Positions 14,587 through 21,943 of a DNA stretch of 31,428 nucleotides are shown piece by piece (position 1 is the stretch's first letter; the number at the start of each line of letters is the position of its first letter). The DNA lies in the NCBI GenBank assembly GCA_905208455.1, contig CAJLPK010000012.1, forward strand, positions 1 to 31,428, read 5' to 3'. The notes under the pieces are model-generated. The model was not told the DNA's origin. It saw nothing but the letters and a program-made list of their open reading frames with translations, and did no database searches. This DNA is from an uncultured Bacillota bacterium. GTDB taxonomy: Bacteria; Bacillota; Clostridia; Christensenellales; QAND01. Made by a program: the position numbers and the translations under genes.

Positions 14587-15454
14587 TCTGCCAAGCCTCC
14601 CGTGCCCTTAGATATATGTTTCGGTATGTGGCCGCATCCTCTGCCATCATGCCGCTGGATTCGCAAATCACCACCGCCGCATACTCCCTTTGCGCGAACA
14701 GCGCGGCCAAAGGATCAAAATTCGGCCCGTATTGTATATCCTGATAGTTCCAATGCCGTTTTTCCCCGCCCTTGGTAAATTCAATGCGGGAAAAGTGTAC
14801 ATGGATCTGTCCGGCTCTTTCTTTTCCCAAGCTTGCTTCTATGCTATCCAGCACAGCGGCAAAGCTTTGCCTATCGCCGAACTGCCCCAAACGCCTGGCA
14901 TAGATATGCCCGAAATCCACACATGGAATCAGCCTCTTATCCAGCGCGCAAAGGCGCAGTATCTCTTCTATATCGCCAATCTGCCCTATCTTTCCCATCG
15001 TCTCCGGGCAAAGCGTGATCCCGTTTAGCAGGCCCTGGGCCTCCAGCTTTTCCAGGATCTCAGGAAACAACGCCAAAATATTTTCTACCGCTTGTTCCCG
15101 TTCCAGCTTTCCCTGGGCGCCGGGATGAAAAATCACCCGTTTTGCGCCCATCCACTGCGCGGCACGGCAGGCTTGCTCAAAATATTTCAGGCAGTTTTCC
15201 TTTTTTTGCTCCTCTTCCGTAGCCAGGTTGATAAAATAGGGCGCGTGTACGCTTTTTTGTATCCCATAGATGTCAAACGCCTCTCCGATCTGCCTGGCGC
15301 TTTTTTCCGTGATGCGCACACCCCTGCCAAAGCTGTACTCAAACGCATCCAGCCCGAAGTTATCATGCAGCCACTTCGGCTGCTCTACCGTTGCTTTATG
15401 CCCCTCTGCAAAAAAGCGTTCCGAGTTTCCAGAGGGGCCGAATCTCATGTGCAT
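14570..15454 (-). CDS. Endonuclease IV-like TIM-barrel protein (AP endonuclease family 2)
   Basis: The 294-residue protein has an xylose-isomerase-like barrel. Metal-site motifs of endonuclease IV appear in order: SVHAPYFINL, VIFHPGAQG, LCPETMGKIG, CVDFGHIYARR, HVHFSR and VICESSG. The D-x-H motif that binds the third zinc is replaced by K-R-H (GGEKRHWNY), and the usual ENTAG is PETMG, so it is a divergent subfamily. It may cleave abasic DNA, or may have another sugar-phosphate substrate. ATG 15454 has AAGGAG nine bases upstream; the extra residues upstream of it are out of place. It overlaps the M24 peptidase start and is the first gene after a clear promoter. Confidence 0.85.
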   Translation of the reverse strand: MHMRFGPSGNSERFFAEGHKATVEQPKWLHDNFGLDAFEYSFGRGVRITEKSARQIGEAFDIYGIQKSVHAPYFINLATEEEQKKENCLKYFEQACRAAQWMGAKRVIFHPGAQGKLEREQAVENILALFPEILEKLEAQGLLNGITLCPETMGKIGQIGDIEEILRLCALDKRLIPCVDFGHIYARRLGQFGDRQSFAAVLDSIEASLGKERAGQIHVHFSRIEFTKGGEKRHWNYQDIQYGPNFDPLAALFAQREYAAVVICESSGMMAEDAATYRNIYLRAREAWQNESKM

Positions 15455-15478
15455 ACTCTGCTTCTCCTTATATTTTTT

Positions 15479-15507
15479 ATTGTAGTACAAGACTCGGATG
15501 TATGCAA
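15479..15507 (-). promoter_or_regulatory. Sigma-A type promoter for the endonuclease IV-like/M24/efp unit
   Basis: TTGCAT (15507-15502), a 17-base spacer and TACAAT (15484-15479) lie on the minus strand in the 63-base gap after sigK, about 12 bases ahead of the AAGGAG site. This gives the housekeeping genes transcription independent of sigK. Confidence 0.65.
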
Positions 15508-15517
15508 TGACTTCCCT

Positions 15518-16204
15518 TTATTCCTCCAGCGCATCTCGGAGCAGGCGCAGCGCCTTTTTTTCAATCCTGGAAACATACGACCGGGAAATCCCCAGCAGAT
15601 CTGCAATCTCTCTTTGCGTCTTGCAGCGCCCGGCCACTAGCCCAAAGCGCAATTCTATGATCACCCTTTCCCGTTCTCCCAATACCTTTTCAATGGCTCC
15701 CTTCAAGCGCTGCACATCCATATTGGTTTCTGCCTGCTGCTCCGTACAATCGGAAGAAATGCCCATCACGTCCATCAGGCGTACCTGGTTTCCGTCCTTA
15801 TCCGTGCCAATGACCTCGTCAATGCCGATCTCTCCCTTTGTTTTTTTCTCTTGCCGCAGGCTCATCAAGATCTCATTTTCAATGCACCGCGCCGCATAGC
15901 TGCCAATCGGCCGTCCGCGCTCCGGGTCAAAGGTATTGACCGCTTTGATCAACCCTATGCTGCCAATGGAAATCAAATCGTCTAAATCCCTGCCATTGAC
16001 GGCATATTTTTTGCAGATATGCGCCACCAAGCGCAGGTTGTGGGTAATCAGGCTGTGTTTTGCTTCCTGGTCCCCTTCCATCATGCGCACAATGGTTTCC
16101 TTTTCCTCCTCCTTGGACAGCGGAGATGGAAAGGTAGGCCCATAGGAAACGCTGCCGACCAAAAGCACAAGCTGACTTAAGCACAGTAATGCCATACTAA
16201 ACAT
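15518..16204 (-). CDS. sigK: RNA polymerase sporulation sigma factor K, with pro-sequence
   Basis: The 228-residue late mother-cell sigma factor begins with a hydrophobic pro-sequence (MFSMALLCLSQLVLLVGSVS) followed by Tyr-Gly-Pro, which resembles the Ser-Tyr junction cut in Bacillus pro-sigma-K. Region 2 carries HNLRLVAHICKKY, DLISIGSIGLIKAV and YAARCIENEILMSLR; region 4 ends TQREIADLLGISRSYVSRIEK. ATG 16204 has AAGGAGG nine bases upstream; the frame open to 16270 adds residues across the preceding terminator. The gene is whole, without a skin element. Sigma-E is the nearest alternative, but that gene usually sits with spoIIGA and sigG, which are absent here. The intact pro-sequence implies membrane-protease activation. 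Confidence 0.93.
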   Translation of the reverse strand: MFSMALLCLSQLVLLVGSVSYGPTFPSPLSKEEEKETIVRMMEGDQEAKHSLITHNLRLVAHICKKYAVNGRDLDDLISIGSIGLIKAVNTFDPERGRPIGSYAARCIENEILMSLRQEKKTKGEIGIDEVIGTDKDGNQVRLMDVMGISSDCTEQQAETNMDVQRLKGAIEKVLGERERVIIELRFGLVAGRCKTQREIADLLGISRSYVSRIEKKALRLLRDALEE

Positions 16205-16261
16205 CAAACGATCCCTCCTTGCTTTGAAAGGATACGCCCAACAGCTTGTAAGAAAGAACAA

Positions 16262-16280
16262 GACCGCCAAATTGGCGGCC
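16262..16280 (-). terminator. Possible terminator after the DUF6020-like gene
   Basis: GGCCGCCAA (16280-16272) pairs with TTGGCGGTC (16270-16262) around a very short loop, with one G-T pair, followed by TTGTTCTTTCTT on the minus strand. The stem is strong but the T run is interrupted. It lies eight bases after the stop codon and ahead of sigK. Confidence 0.6.
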
Positions 16281-16287
16281 TGGTCTC

Positions 16288-17967
16288 CTATGCTCTCTTT
16301 GCTTCTGCTTCGGTCTTTTTTCGCCGGGGATAAGGAAGGATCGAAAGTAAAAATCCCATCGGTATAAATAAAACGCAGATATAAATGTACCTTAAGCTAA
16401 AGGCTATCGGCGTACCGATCAGCGTGCCTGCCCACATAAACAGCGGGATCAGAAACACCCATAGGAACCGGTACTTTTTCCGTGAAATTACAATCGTTGC
16501 ATTGCATAATGCCAGCCACGCAAAAAACGCCGCGCTGATATAGTGCTTGGGAGACACGAGTTCATCAAAGGAAAATCCAAATATTTTCTCAAAGTAATCT
16601 ACGCTTACCAGCCCCTGTCCCTCAAACCAAACATCCTTTTGGATATACGCTGTGCTTTTTCCCCTCGTAATGTCCCAAAAGCCCAATGTTTCCAGCAGAT
16701 GCGCCTTTACCACGCTTCCCGGGTTTCTCATGGCAATGCTGGCCCATACCCTGATAAACTCGTCCTTATGCTCATTGAGATACTCATTATCAAAGGAGGA
16801 ATCCCATTTGATCTGATCCACAATGCACGGCGCGTACATTTCCTTCATCTTATCAATGGGCATGATATGGTCAAGAAACCGCATCTGATCCTCGCTCACA
16901 TCGCCTTCCGTGCTTATAACATAGGCAATATGCTGCAGTATCGGGCCATAGCTTTCCACCGTTTTGATTGCATTGTATCCCAATTTGTCGTACAGCGGCC
17001 CTTGTATCCCAAAAATAGCGACCATCGTACCGATCGACAGCAGCACAAATTTTTTCAACGGTCCGCGAAGCCTTTTTCTATACGCAATGAAGAGGATAAG
17101 GGTAATGATCAGCACCAACGGCAGAGTATTATTGCGCAAAAATGCAACCAGCAATCCCAATACGCAGTACTTGACAGCGCCTTTCCAGGTAAACAGCACT
17201 TTTCCGTCGGATAAGCAAATGTCTAGCATACAGATCGCAAATAAGAATAACGCCAAAGAAAAGGGCGTATCCTTCCAAACGGCAATGGCATAGTACGGAA
17301 TCAAAGGGAAAAAGCAAAAGAAAGCGCCCGACAGAGCAATATAAGCCCATGCTACATTGTGTTTGTACATCCAATACAAAAAGTATGCCAGCACCAAGGC
17401 CATGGCAGCGCATTGCGCTAGGGTAAACAGGCCGATGGAAAACTGCAGGCCCTGCCCCAGCAACCCGCCGATCCCAATGAACAGCTTAATCATCAGCATG
17501 TAAAGGATCGGATGGTTGTTTGTAACCACTTCTTTCCCCGTTGCCTGAGAGATGGAACGAAACGTATCTGAAAACACGCCGCCTGGGAAATAGGACAAAT
17601 AATAGGGAAGCCAGCATAGCAGCAATATGCCGGCGAAAATCCAAAAATAATATTTTTTATAATTTCTGTTTGCCGCAATGCTGTGACTTTCCGCTTTGCC
17701 AAGCAGCCACTCAAACAGACAAACAACTGAATAGGAAAGGAGCAGGTATAGCAAAAAGGTAGCAAGATAGCCTGCCTCAAAGGGCAGAAAATGATTGTCC
17801 GCAAGGCTCCCAAAGTTGGAACCGCCGAACACGACCATATGGCTCAGCATCATCATAGCGGCAAACAAACACGCAAAAACGACTTTTGCGATCAGCCCTA
17901 TTTTATTTTGCCTGCCGCAGAATATCTCCCAATATTCTATTCCATATAAACGGATCCTCTCGTTCAT
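16288..17967 (-). CDS. DUF6020-like multipass membrane protein, probable GT-C glycosyltransferase
   Basis: The 559-residue protein has about 12-14 hydrophobic segments. Near residues 132-155 it carries LSYFPGGVFSDTFRSISQA, followed by TNNHPILYMLMIKLF; this P-G-x-x-x-x-D plus N-x-HP-x-x-Y pattern is that of the DUF6020 family, related by topology to lipid-linked-sugar transferases. The Asp in the first external loop would be the catalytic candidate. A large extracytoplasmic loop lies around residues 340-450. ATG 17967 has GGAGAGGG about ten bases upstream. GtrA precedes it by 17 bases, suggesting a joint role in decorating an envelope polymer. The substrate is unknown. The base composition looks more AT-rich than its neighbours by eye. 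Confidence 0.75.
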   Translation of the reverse strand: MNERIRLYGIEYWEIFCGRQNKIGLIAKVVFACLFAAMMMLSHMVVFGGSNFGSLADNHFLPFEAGYLATFLLYLLLSYSVVCLFEWLLGKAESHSIAANRNYKKYYFWIFAGILLLCWLPYYLSYFPGGVFSDTFRSISQATGKEVVTNNHPILYMLMIKLFIGIGGLLGQGLQFSIGLFTLAQCAAMALVLAYFLYWMYKHNVAWAYIALSGAFFCFFPLIPYYAIAVWKDTPFSLALFLFAICMLDICLSDGKVLFTWKGAVKYCVLGLLVAFLRNNTLPLVLIITLILFIAYRKRLRGPLKKFVLLSIGTMVAIFGIQGPLYDKLGYNAIKTVESYGPILQHIAYVISTEGDVSEDQMRFLDHIMPIDKMKEMYAPCIVDQIKWDSSFDNEYLNEHKDEFIRVWASIAMRNPGSVVKAHLLETLGFWDITRGKSTAYIQKDVWFEGQGLVSVDYFEKIFGFSFDELVSPKHYISAAFFAWLALCNATIVISRKKYRFLWVFLIPLFMWAGTLIGTPIAFSLRYIYICVLFIPMGFLLSILPYPRRKKTEAEAKRA

Positions 17968-17984
17968 TTCCGCTTTTCCCTCTC

Positions 17985-18368
17985 CTATTGTTCCAGCACT
18001 TTTTTCCTGGTGATGAAATTAAACACCATGACAATCGCTGTGGCCCCGATTTTTACAATCATATAGTGCCAATGCAAACATTCTACGCCTACCCACATGG
18101 CCAGTGCGTTGAGGCTCAACCCGAGGAGGCTGAAAATCACAAACAGCACAAAATTCCGTGTCTTGCTGTATTCTTTTTTAACGGCAAAGACCCAACGCAC
18201 GCTTGCAGCGTAATTAAAAACCGTAGAAATGCCGAAAGACAGCATAGAGCTCAACAAATAGTACAGGCCGGCCCATTCCGTTAACACGAACAGCAGCCCA
18301 TAATCCAGCAGCGTAGCTAAGATGCCTACAACGCCAAACTTTGCAATTTGCTGTACCAATCGCTCCAT
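17985..18368 (-). CDS. gtrA: GtrA-family membrane protein
   Basis: The 127-residue protein has four transmembrane helices (about residues 8-28, 35-55, 73-92, 98-118). Family features are AKFGVVGILATLLDYGLLFVL, FGISTVFNYAASVRWVF and the C-terminal FNFITRKKVLEQ. GtrA-like proteins are proposed to flip polyprenyl-phosphate-linked sugars across the membrane. It stands first in a two-gene unit with its own promoter and is followed by the DUF6020-like gene, so a flippase plus transferase pair is a reasonable inference. ATG 18368 has GGAG four bases upstream. Confidence 0.9.
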   Translation of the reverse strand: MERLVQQIAKFGVVGILATLLDYGLLFVLTEWAGLYYLLSSMLSFGISTVFNYAASVRWVFAVKKEYSKTRNFVLFVIFSLLGLSLNALAMWVGVECLHWHYMIVKIGATAIVMVFNFITRKKVLEQ

Positions 18369-18408
18369 TCTGCTCCATTCCCCATAGCATTTATTTCATA
18401 TAGCTTGG

Positions 18409-18437
18409 ATTGTAGCATACCGCTGCTCTTTCTACAA
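18409..18437 (-). promoter_or_regulatory. Sigma-A type promoter of the gtrA unit, extended -10
   Basis: TTGTAG (18437-18432), 17 bases, then TGCTACAAT with the -10 TACAAT at 18414-18409 on the minus strand. It lies between the mltG terminator and gtrA, about 40 bases before the start codon. Confidence 0.65.
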
Positions 18438-18456
18438 ATCGTACTAGCCGATTTCA

Positions 18457-18485
18457 TAAAAAAGAGCCGGAAGCCCGGCTCTTTT
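18457..18485 (-). terminator. Rho-independent terminator after mltG
   Basis: AAAGAGCCGG (18484-18475) pairs with CCGGCTCTTT (18470-18461) around a four-base loop, followed by more T residues on the minus strand. It begins eight bases after the mltG stop and ends the long comM-to-mltG unit. Confidence 0.9.
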
Positions 18486-18493
18486 CAAAGGTC

Positions 18494-19693
18494 TCATTGC
18501 CCTGCTGTGTTGTTTTTCTCATCAGCCTCAATCCACAGCGGACGATATTTTTCCACGTTGGCATTGTGCTCCTGCAAGGTCTTAGAGAACACGGTCTCCC
18601 CTGTCTCAGGATCGCCTAGGCAGAAATACAGGTAATTTTCATCTAGGTACGTTTCATCCGGATACAAGGCCGCCTCGATGGCCTCCTTGCCGGGATTGCA
18701 GATCGGCCCTTCCGGCAAGCCCTTGTTCTTATACGTGTTGTATGGGGAGTCGATGGCCAAATCGTCACTAGTAAGGTTCAACCGCTTGATGCCGATGATA
18801 TATTGTACAGACGCACAGCTTTGCAGCGGCATCCCCGCTTTCAGGCGGTTGTGAAATACGGCGGATACCTTCTTAAAGTCCGCGCTTTTTGCCTCCTTTT
18901 GGATCAGGGATGCCAGGGTGATTACTTCATCCGTTGTCATGTCCAGCTCTTCTGCGCGCTTCTGGTACGTATCAGAGTAAATCTGTGTAAACCGGTACCA
19001 TAGCTTGTTCGCAATTTCTTCCGGCTTTGCATCGGAATACACCTCATACGTATCCGGGAATAGGTACCCCTCTGCCGGGTTTTTCCGCTTATCCTTTTCC
19101 TTGACCGGTTCTTCCAAGAAAGGATATGCCTGCGTATAGGGGGACAGGTCCTTCAGCGCATCGGTAAACTCCTCTGGCTTGTCCACGATGCCTTTCTGCA
19201 CCAACAAACTGGCGATATCATCGACCGTATACCCTTCTTTTATCAAAAGCTTAGCTACGTTATCCGTGCTTTCGCCGCTGCAAAGGGTATTGATGATATC
19301 CTTCAGCTCCATAGAAGGGGACAGCTCGTATGTGCCGCTGCGCAGCTTGCTTCCCTTATCGTACAGGTCCACATAGAGTTTGAAGATGGTTTTATTTCGG
19401 ATGATCCCATTTTCCTCTAAGATCCTTCCAATGGTATTGATTCCGCTTCCTCTCGGAATCTCCACCTCGATTACTGTCTTATCCGAAGCATTCACCGGCG
19501 CCAGATACTTGGCATGGATAAAGCCCCACAGCGCCAGGCCGATCAGCAGCACCAGGCCCAAGCTTACCAAAAAGACCTTGGTGGGCCTGTTGATACGCTG
19601 CAGTACGCCATCCATCTGGACACGCGCCTGCGTTTCTCTCAGATCGGATGTAGACGCTGCATGTTTAGATTTACTTGTCTGCTTTTTTCTCAT
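18494..19693 (-). CDS. mltG: Endolytic murein transglycosylase MltG (YceG-like)
   Basis: The 399-residue membrane-anchored enzyme cuts nascent glycan strands of peptidoglycan and sets their length. It has a charged cytoplasmic start, one transmembrane helix (about 38-60), a LysM-like part near residues 75-160 (VEIPRGSGINTIGRILEENG) and the catalytic YceG domain with GYLFPDTYEV, then ASLIQKEAK whose Glu267 is the predicted catalytic acid, and FHNRLKAGMPLQSCASVQYI. The usual DPT of this last motif is CAS here, which I have seen in clostridial homologues. ATG 19693 has GGGAGGAAGC just upstream. The ylbF-like gene ends 18 bases earlier. Confidence 0.95.
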   Translation of the reverse strand: MRKKQTSKSKHAASTSDLRETQARVQMDGVLQRINRPTKVFLVSLGLVLLIGLALWGFIHAKYLAPVNASDKTVIEVEIPRGSGINTIGRILEENGIIRNKTIFKLYVDLYDKGSKLRSGTYELSPSMELKDIINTLCSGESTDNVAKLLIKEGYTVDDIASLLVQKGIVDKPEEFTDALKDLSPYTQAYPFLEEPVKEKDKRKNPAEGYLFPDTYEVYSDAKPEEIANKLWYRFTQIYSDTYQKRAEELDMTTDEVITLASLIQKEAKSADFKKVSAVFHNRLKAGMPLQSCASVQYIIGIKRLNLTSDDLAIDSPYNTYKNKGLPEGPICNPGKEAIEAALYPDETYLDENYLYFCLGDPETGETVFSKTLQEHNANVEKYRPLWIEADEKNNTAGQ

Positions 19694-19711
19694 GCTTCCT
19701 CCCGGTTTGCT

Positions 19712-20056
19712 TTAGGCGCCGAAACCCAAGTCCATCTGCACAGCGTCTGCCAGGATCTTGAAAATATCGCTCATCAGCTGATTGAGACGATGCTCCGCCA
19801 GCATAAAGCTCGTAAGCTCCGTGTTCAGAGACAGCACGCCCATCAGCTGCTGATACTGCTGCTGCATTTCATCCGTCACGGGCTGCCCCGCCATTTGAGC
19901 GCCCATGACCTGGCGCGTCAACTCCGTATACTTATCATACAGATTCTTGTTCAAATCATTGGAAAATGCCTCTTCCTTGGCCTTTAGATAGCTTTGGTAT
20001 ATTTCGCTTTCCTTGATCTCTTTAGCCAATTCATACGCCTTATCATAGTTTTGCAT
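19712..20056 (-). CDS. YlbF/YmcA family protein
   Basis: The 114-residue, wholly helical protein has AYELAKEIKESEIYQSYLKA near the start and VLSLNTELTSFMLAEHRLNQ with LMSDIFKILADAV at the end, the YlbF/YmcA pattern. In B. subtilis YlbF, YmcA and YaaT form a complex that controls RNase Y activity, competence, biofilm and sporulation. Here the start lies inside the 3' end of the RNase J gene (14-base overlap), tying it to another RNA-decay enzyme. ATG 20056 has AGGAGG nine bases upstream. No cysteine is present, so the iron-sulfur cluster binding of the B. subtilis complex would have to come from partners. Confidence 0.88.
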   Translation of the reverse strand: MQNYDKAYELAKEIKESEIYQSYLKAKEEAFSNDLNKNLYDKYTELTRQVMGAQMAGQPVTDEMQQQYQQLMGVLSLNTELTSFMLAEHRLNQLMSDIFKILADAVQMDLGFGA

Positions 20057-21923
20057 GGTTTAACGCCTCCTGATCTACATCCAAAACAATGGGCAAAATC
20101 ATCGGATTCCTCTTGGTCTGCTGATACAGAAAATTCCGTACATTGCTGCGAATGCTGTTTTTCAGCGTGGTATAGTCGCCCGCTACACGTTTGTTCTCCA
20201 GCTCCTTTACCGTATTGATGACAATCGCCCTCGCTTTGATGAGCAATTCCTCGCTTTCCCGTACATAGACAAACCCGCGGGAAATCAGTTCCGGTCCGGA
20301 AATCAGCGCCCCTGTCACGGCATCTACTGCCAGCGTAACGATAAACAGGCCGTCCTCGCTGAGCATTTTGCGGTCTCTCAGCACTACATTGCCGATATCC
20401 CCAATGCCGCTTCCGTCCACAAATACCGCTCCAGAGGGCACGTCCTCGCCAAGGCGGATCCCTTTTTTCGTCAGCTCCACTACCTTGCCGATTTGCGGCG
20501 TCACCATATTCGCCGCCGGAATGCCCTGCTCCTCTGCCGTGATGGAATGCTGCCGCAGATGATGAAATTCGCCATGGATCGGCATAAAGAATTTAGGCTT
20601 TGTCAGCGCCATCATCAGCTTCTGCTCTTCCTGGCAGGCATGCCCGGATACATGCACCTCGCTGATCCTATCGTTGATGACCTTGGCCCCCTTTTGGATC
20701 AGGCGATCAATCATATTGGTCACGGCTTTTTCATTCCCCGGAATCGGCGAGCTGGATAGGATCACCATATCGTCTGACCGAATCGAAATCGTCCTATGTT
20801 CGTCGTTGGACATGCGCACCAGCCCGCTCAGCGGTTCCCCTTGGCTGCCCGTGGTCAAAATAACGACTTGATCCGGGTCTACAAAATCCAGCTGGCGGTC
20901 ATCCAAAAGCGTGCCTTTGCGAATTTTCAGATACCCGATCTCCGTAGCAATCTCCGTGATCCTCTGCAGGCTCCGGCCTGCCACATAGATCTTTCTGCCT
21001 CTGCTTTCTGCAATTTTTATGATCTGCTGGATTCTGCTTACATTGCTGGCAAAGGTTGCCACAAATATGCGCCCCGTCGCCTGTGCAAACAAATCATCAA
21101 ACGATTTGGCCACGCGCTGTTCGCTCATGGTATAGCCCGGTCGTTCGGAGTTTGTGCTTTCACTCATCAAAAGCTGTACGCCCTTGCGGCCCAGGTTCGC
21201 AAAAGCGGCCAGATCCATCATCTCACCGTCAAGCGGCGTATAATCCACCTTGAAATCGCCCGTATGCAAAATGGTGCCCACCGGCGTTTCGATTGCCAGC
21301 GCATACGCATCCGCGATGGAATGGCTCACCTTCAAAAATGTAATGGTAAAGCAGCCCAGCTTTACTTTAGACCCCGGTTTGATGGCATTGCTCCTGATCC
21401 CCTTGATGCGGTGCTCTTCCATCTTGTGGTCGATCAGCGCCAGCGTCAGCCGGCCGCCGTAAATCGGCACATTTTTGAAATCCTTGAGGATAAAGGGCGT
21501 AGCGCCAATGTGATCCTCATGCCCATGGGTAAACAAAAAGCCGCGGATCTTTTCCTTGTTCTTTGCCAGATAGGATACGTCCGGAATGACATAATCAATG
21601 CCCAGCATATCGGATTGCGGAAATGTCATGCCGCAGTCTACAACGATGATATCGTTTTCATATTCGATCACCGTCATATTTTTGCCAACCTCGCCGATGC
21701 CTCCCAGCGGGATGATACGTACCGTCGGCTGGTTTTCGTTGGCCTTGCGCCTGCTGCCCTCAGCCTGCTTTGTTGTTCTGCGCCTTACCGGCGTTTTGGC
21801 CGCTGCTTTTGCTTTTTTCGCAGCCTTTGTGCCCGTCGTAGCCTTGGCTGCTTCAGCGCCCTTTGCTTTTACAGCAGGCTTTCGTATACGGCGCCTGCTT
21901 GTTGTCGTTTTCTTTTCTTCCAA
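20043..21923 (-). CDS. rnj: Ribonuclease J with basic N-terminal tail
   Basis: The 626-residue metallo-beta-lactamase/beta-CASP ribonuclease has 5'-3' exonuclease and endonuclease activities in mRNA decay and rRNA maturation. The catalytic fold starts at about residue 67 (TVRIIPLGGIGEVGKN); metal ligands are in FLFTHGHEDHIGA and HTGDFKVD, beta-CASP motifs include FASNVSRIQQI and SGHACQEEQKL, followed by PIHGEFHHL. The first 66 residues are an unusual low-complexity tail, with about 22 Lys/Arg against four acidic residues in the first 60. The start is TTG 21923 preceded by AGAGGAA. RNase J proteins are usually near 555 residues, so the tail accounts for the extra length. hslU ends 20 bases upstream. 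Confidence 0.96.
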   Translation of the reverse strand: MEEKKTTTSRRRIRKPAVKAKGAEAAKATTGTKAAKKAKAAAKTPVRRRTTKQAEGSRRKANENQPTVRIIPLGGIGEVGKNMTVIEYENDIIVVDCGMTFPQSDMLGIDYVIPDVSYLAKNKEKIRGFLFTHGHEDHIGATPFILKDFKNVPIYGGRLTLALIDHKMEEHRIKGIRSNAIKPGSKVKLGCFTITFLKVSHSIADAYALAIETPVGTILHTGDFKVDYTPLDGEMMDLAAFANLGRKGVQLLMSESTNSERPGYTMSEQRVAKSFDDLFAQATGRIFVATFASNVSRIQQIIKIAESRGRKIYVAGRSLQRITEIATEIGYLKIRKGTLLDDRQLDFVDPDQVVILTTGSQGEPLSGLVRMSNDEHRTISIRSDDMVILSSSPIPGNEKAVTNMIDRLIQKGAKVINDRISEVHVSGHACQEEQKLMMALTKPKFFMPIHGEFHHLRQHSITAEEQGIPAANMVTPQIGKVVELTKKGIRLGEDVPSGAVFVDGSGIGDIGNVVLRDRKMLSEDGLFIVTLAVDAVTGALISGPELISRGFVYVRESEELLIKARAIVINTVKELENKRVAGDYTTLKNSIRSNVRNFLYQQTKRNPMILPIVLDVDQEALNHAKL

Positions 21924-21943
21924 GTGATTCCTCTCTTTTCATT

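Noticed and set aside
15518..16204. sigE as identity of the sporulation sigma gene
   Set aside because: spoIIGA and sigG are not adjacent, and the leader ending Ser-Tyr with the spacing to region 2 fits sigma-K better.
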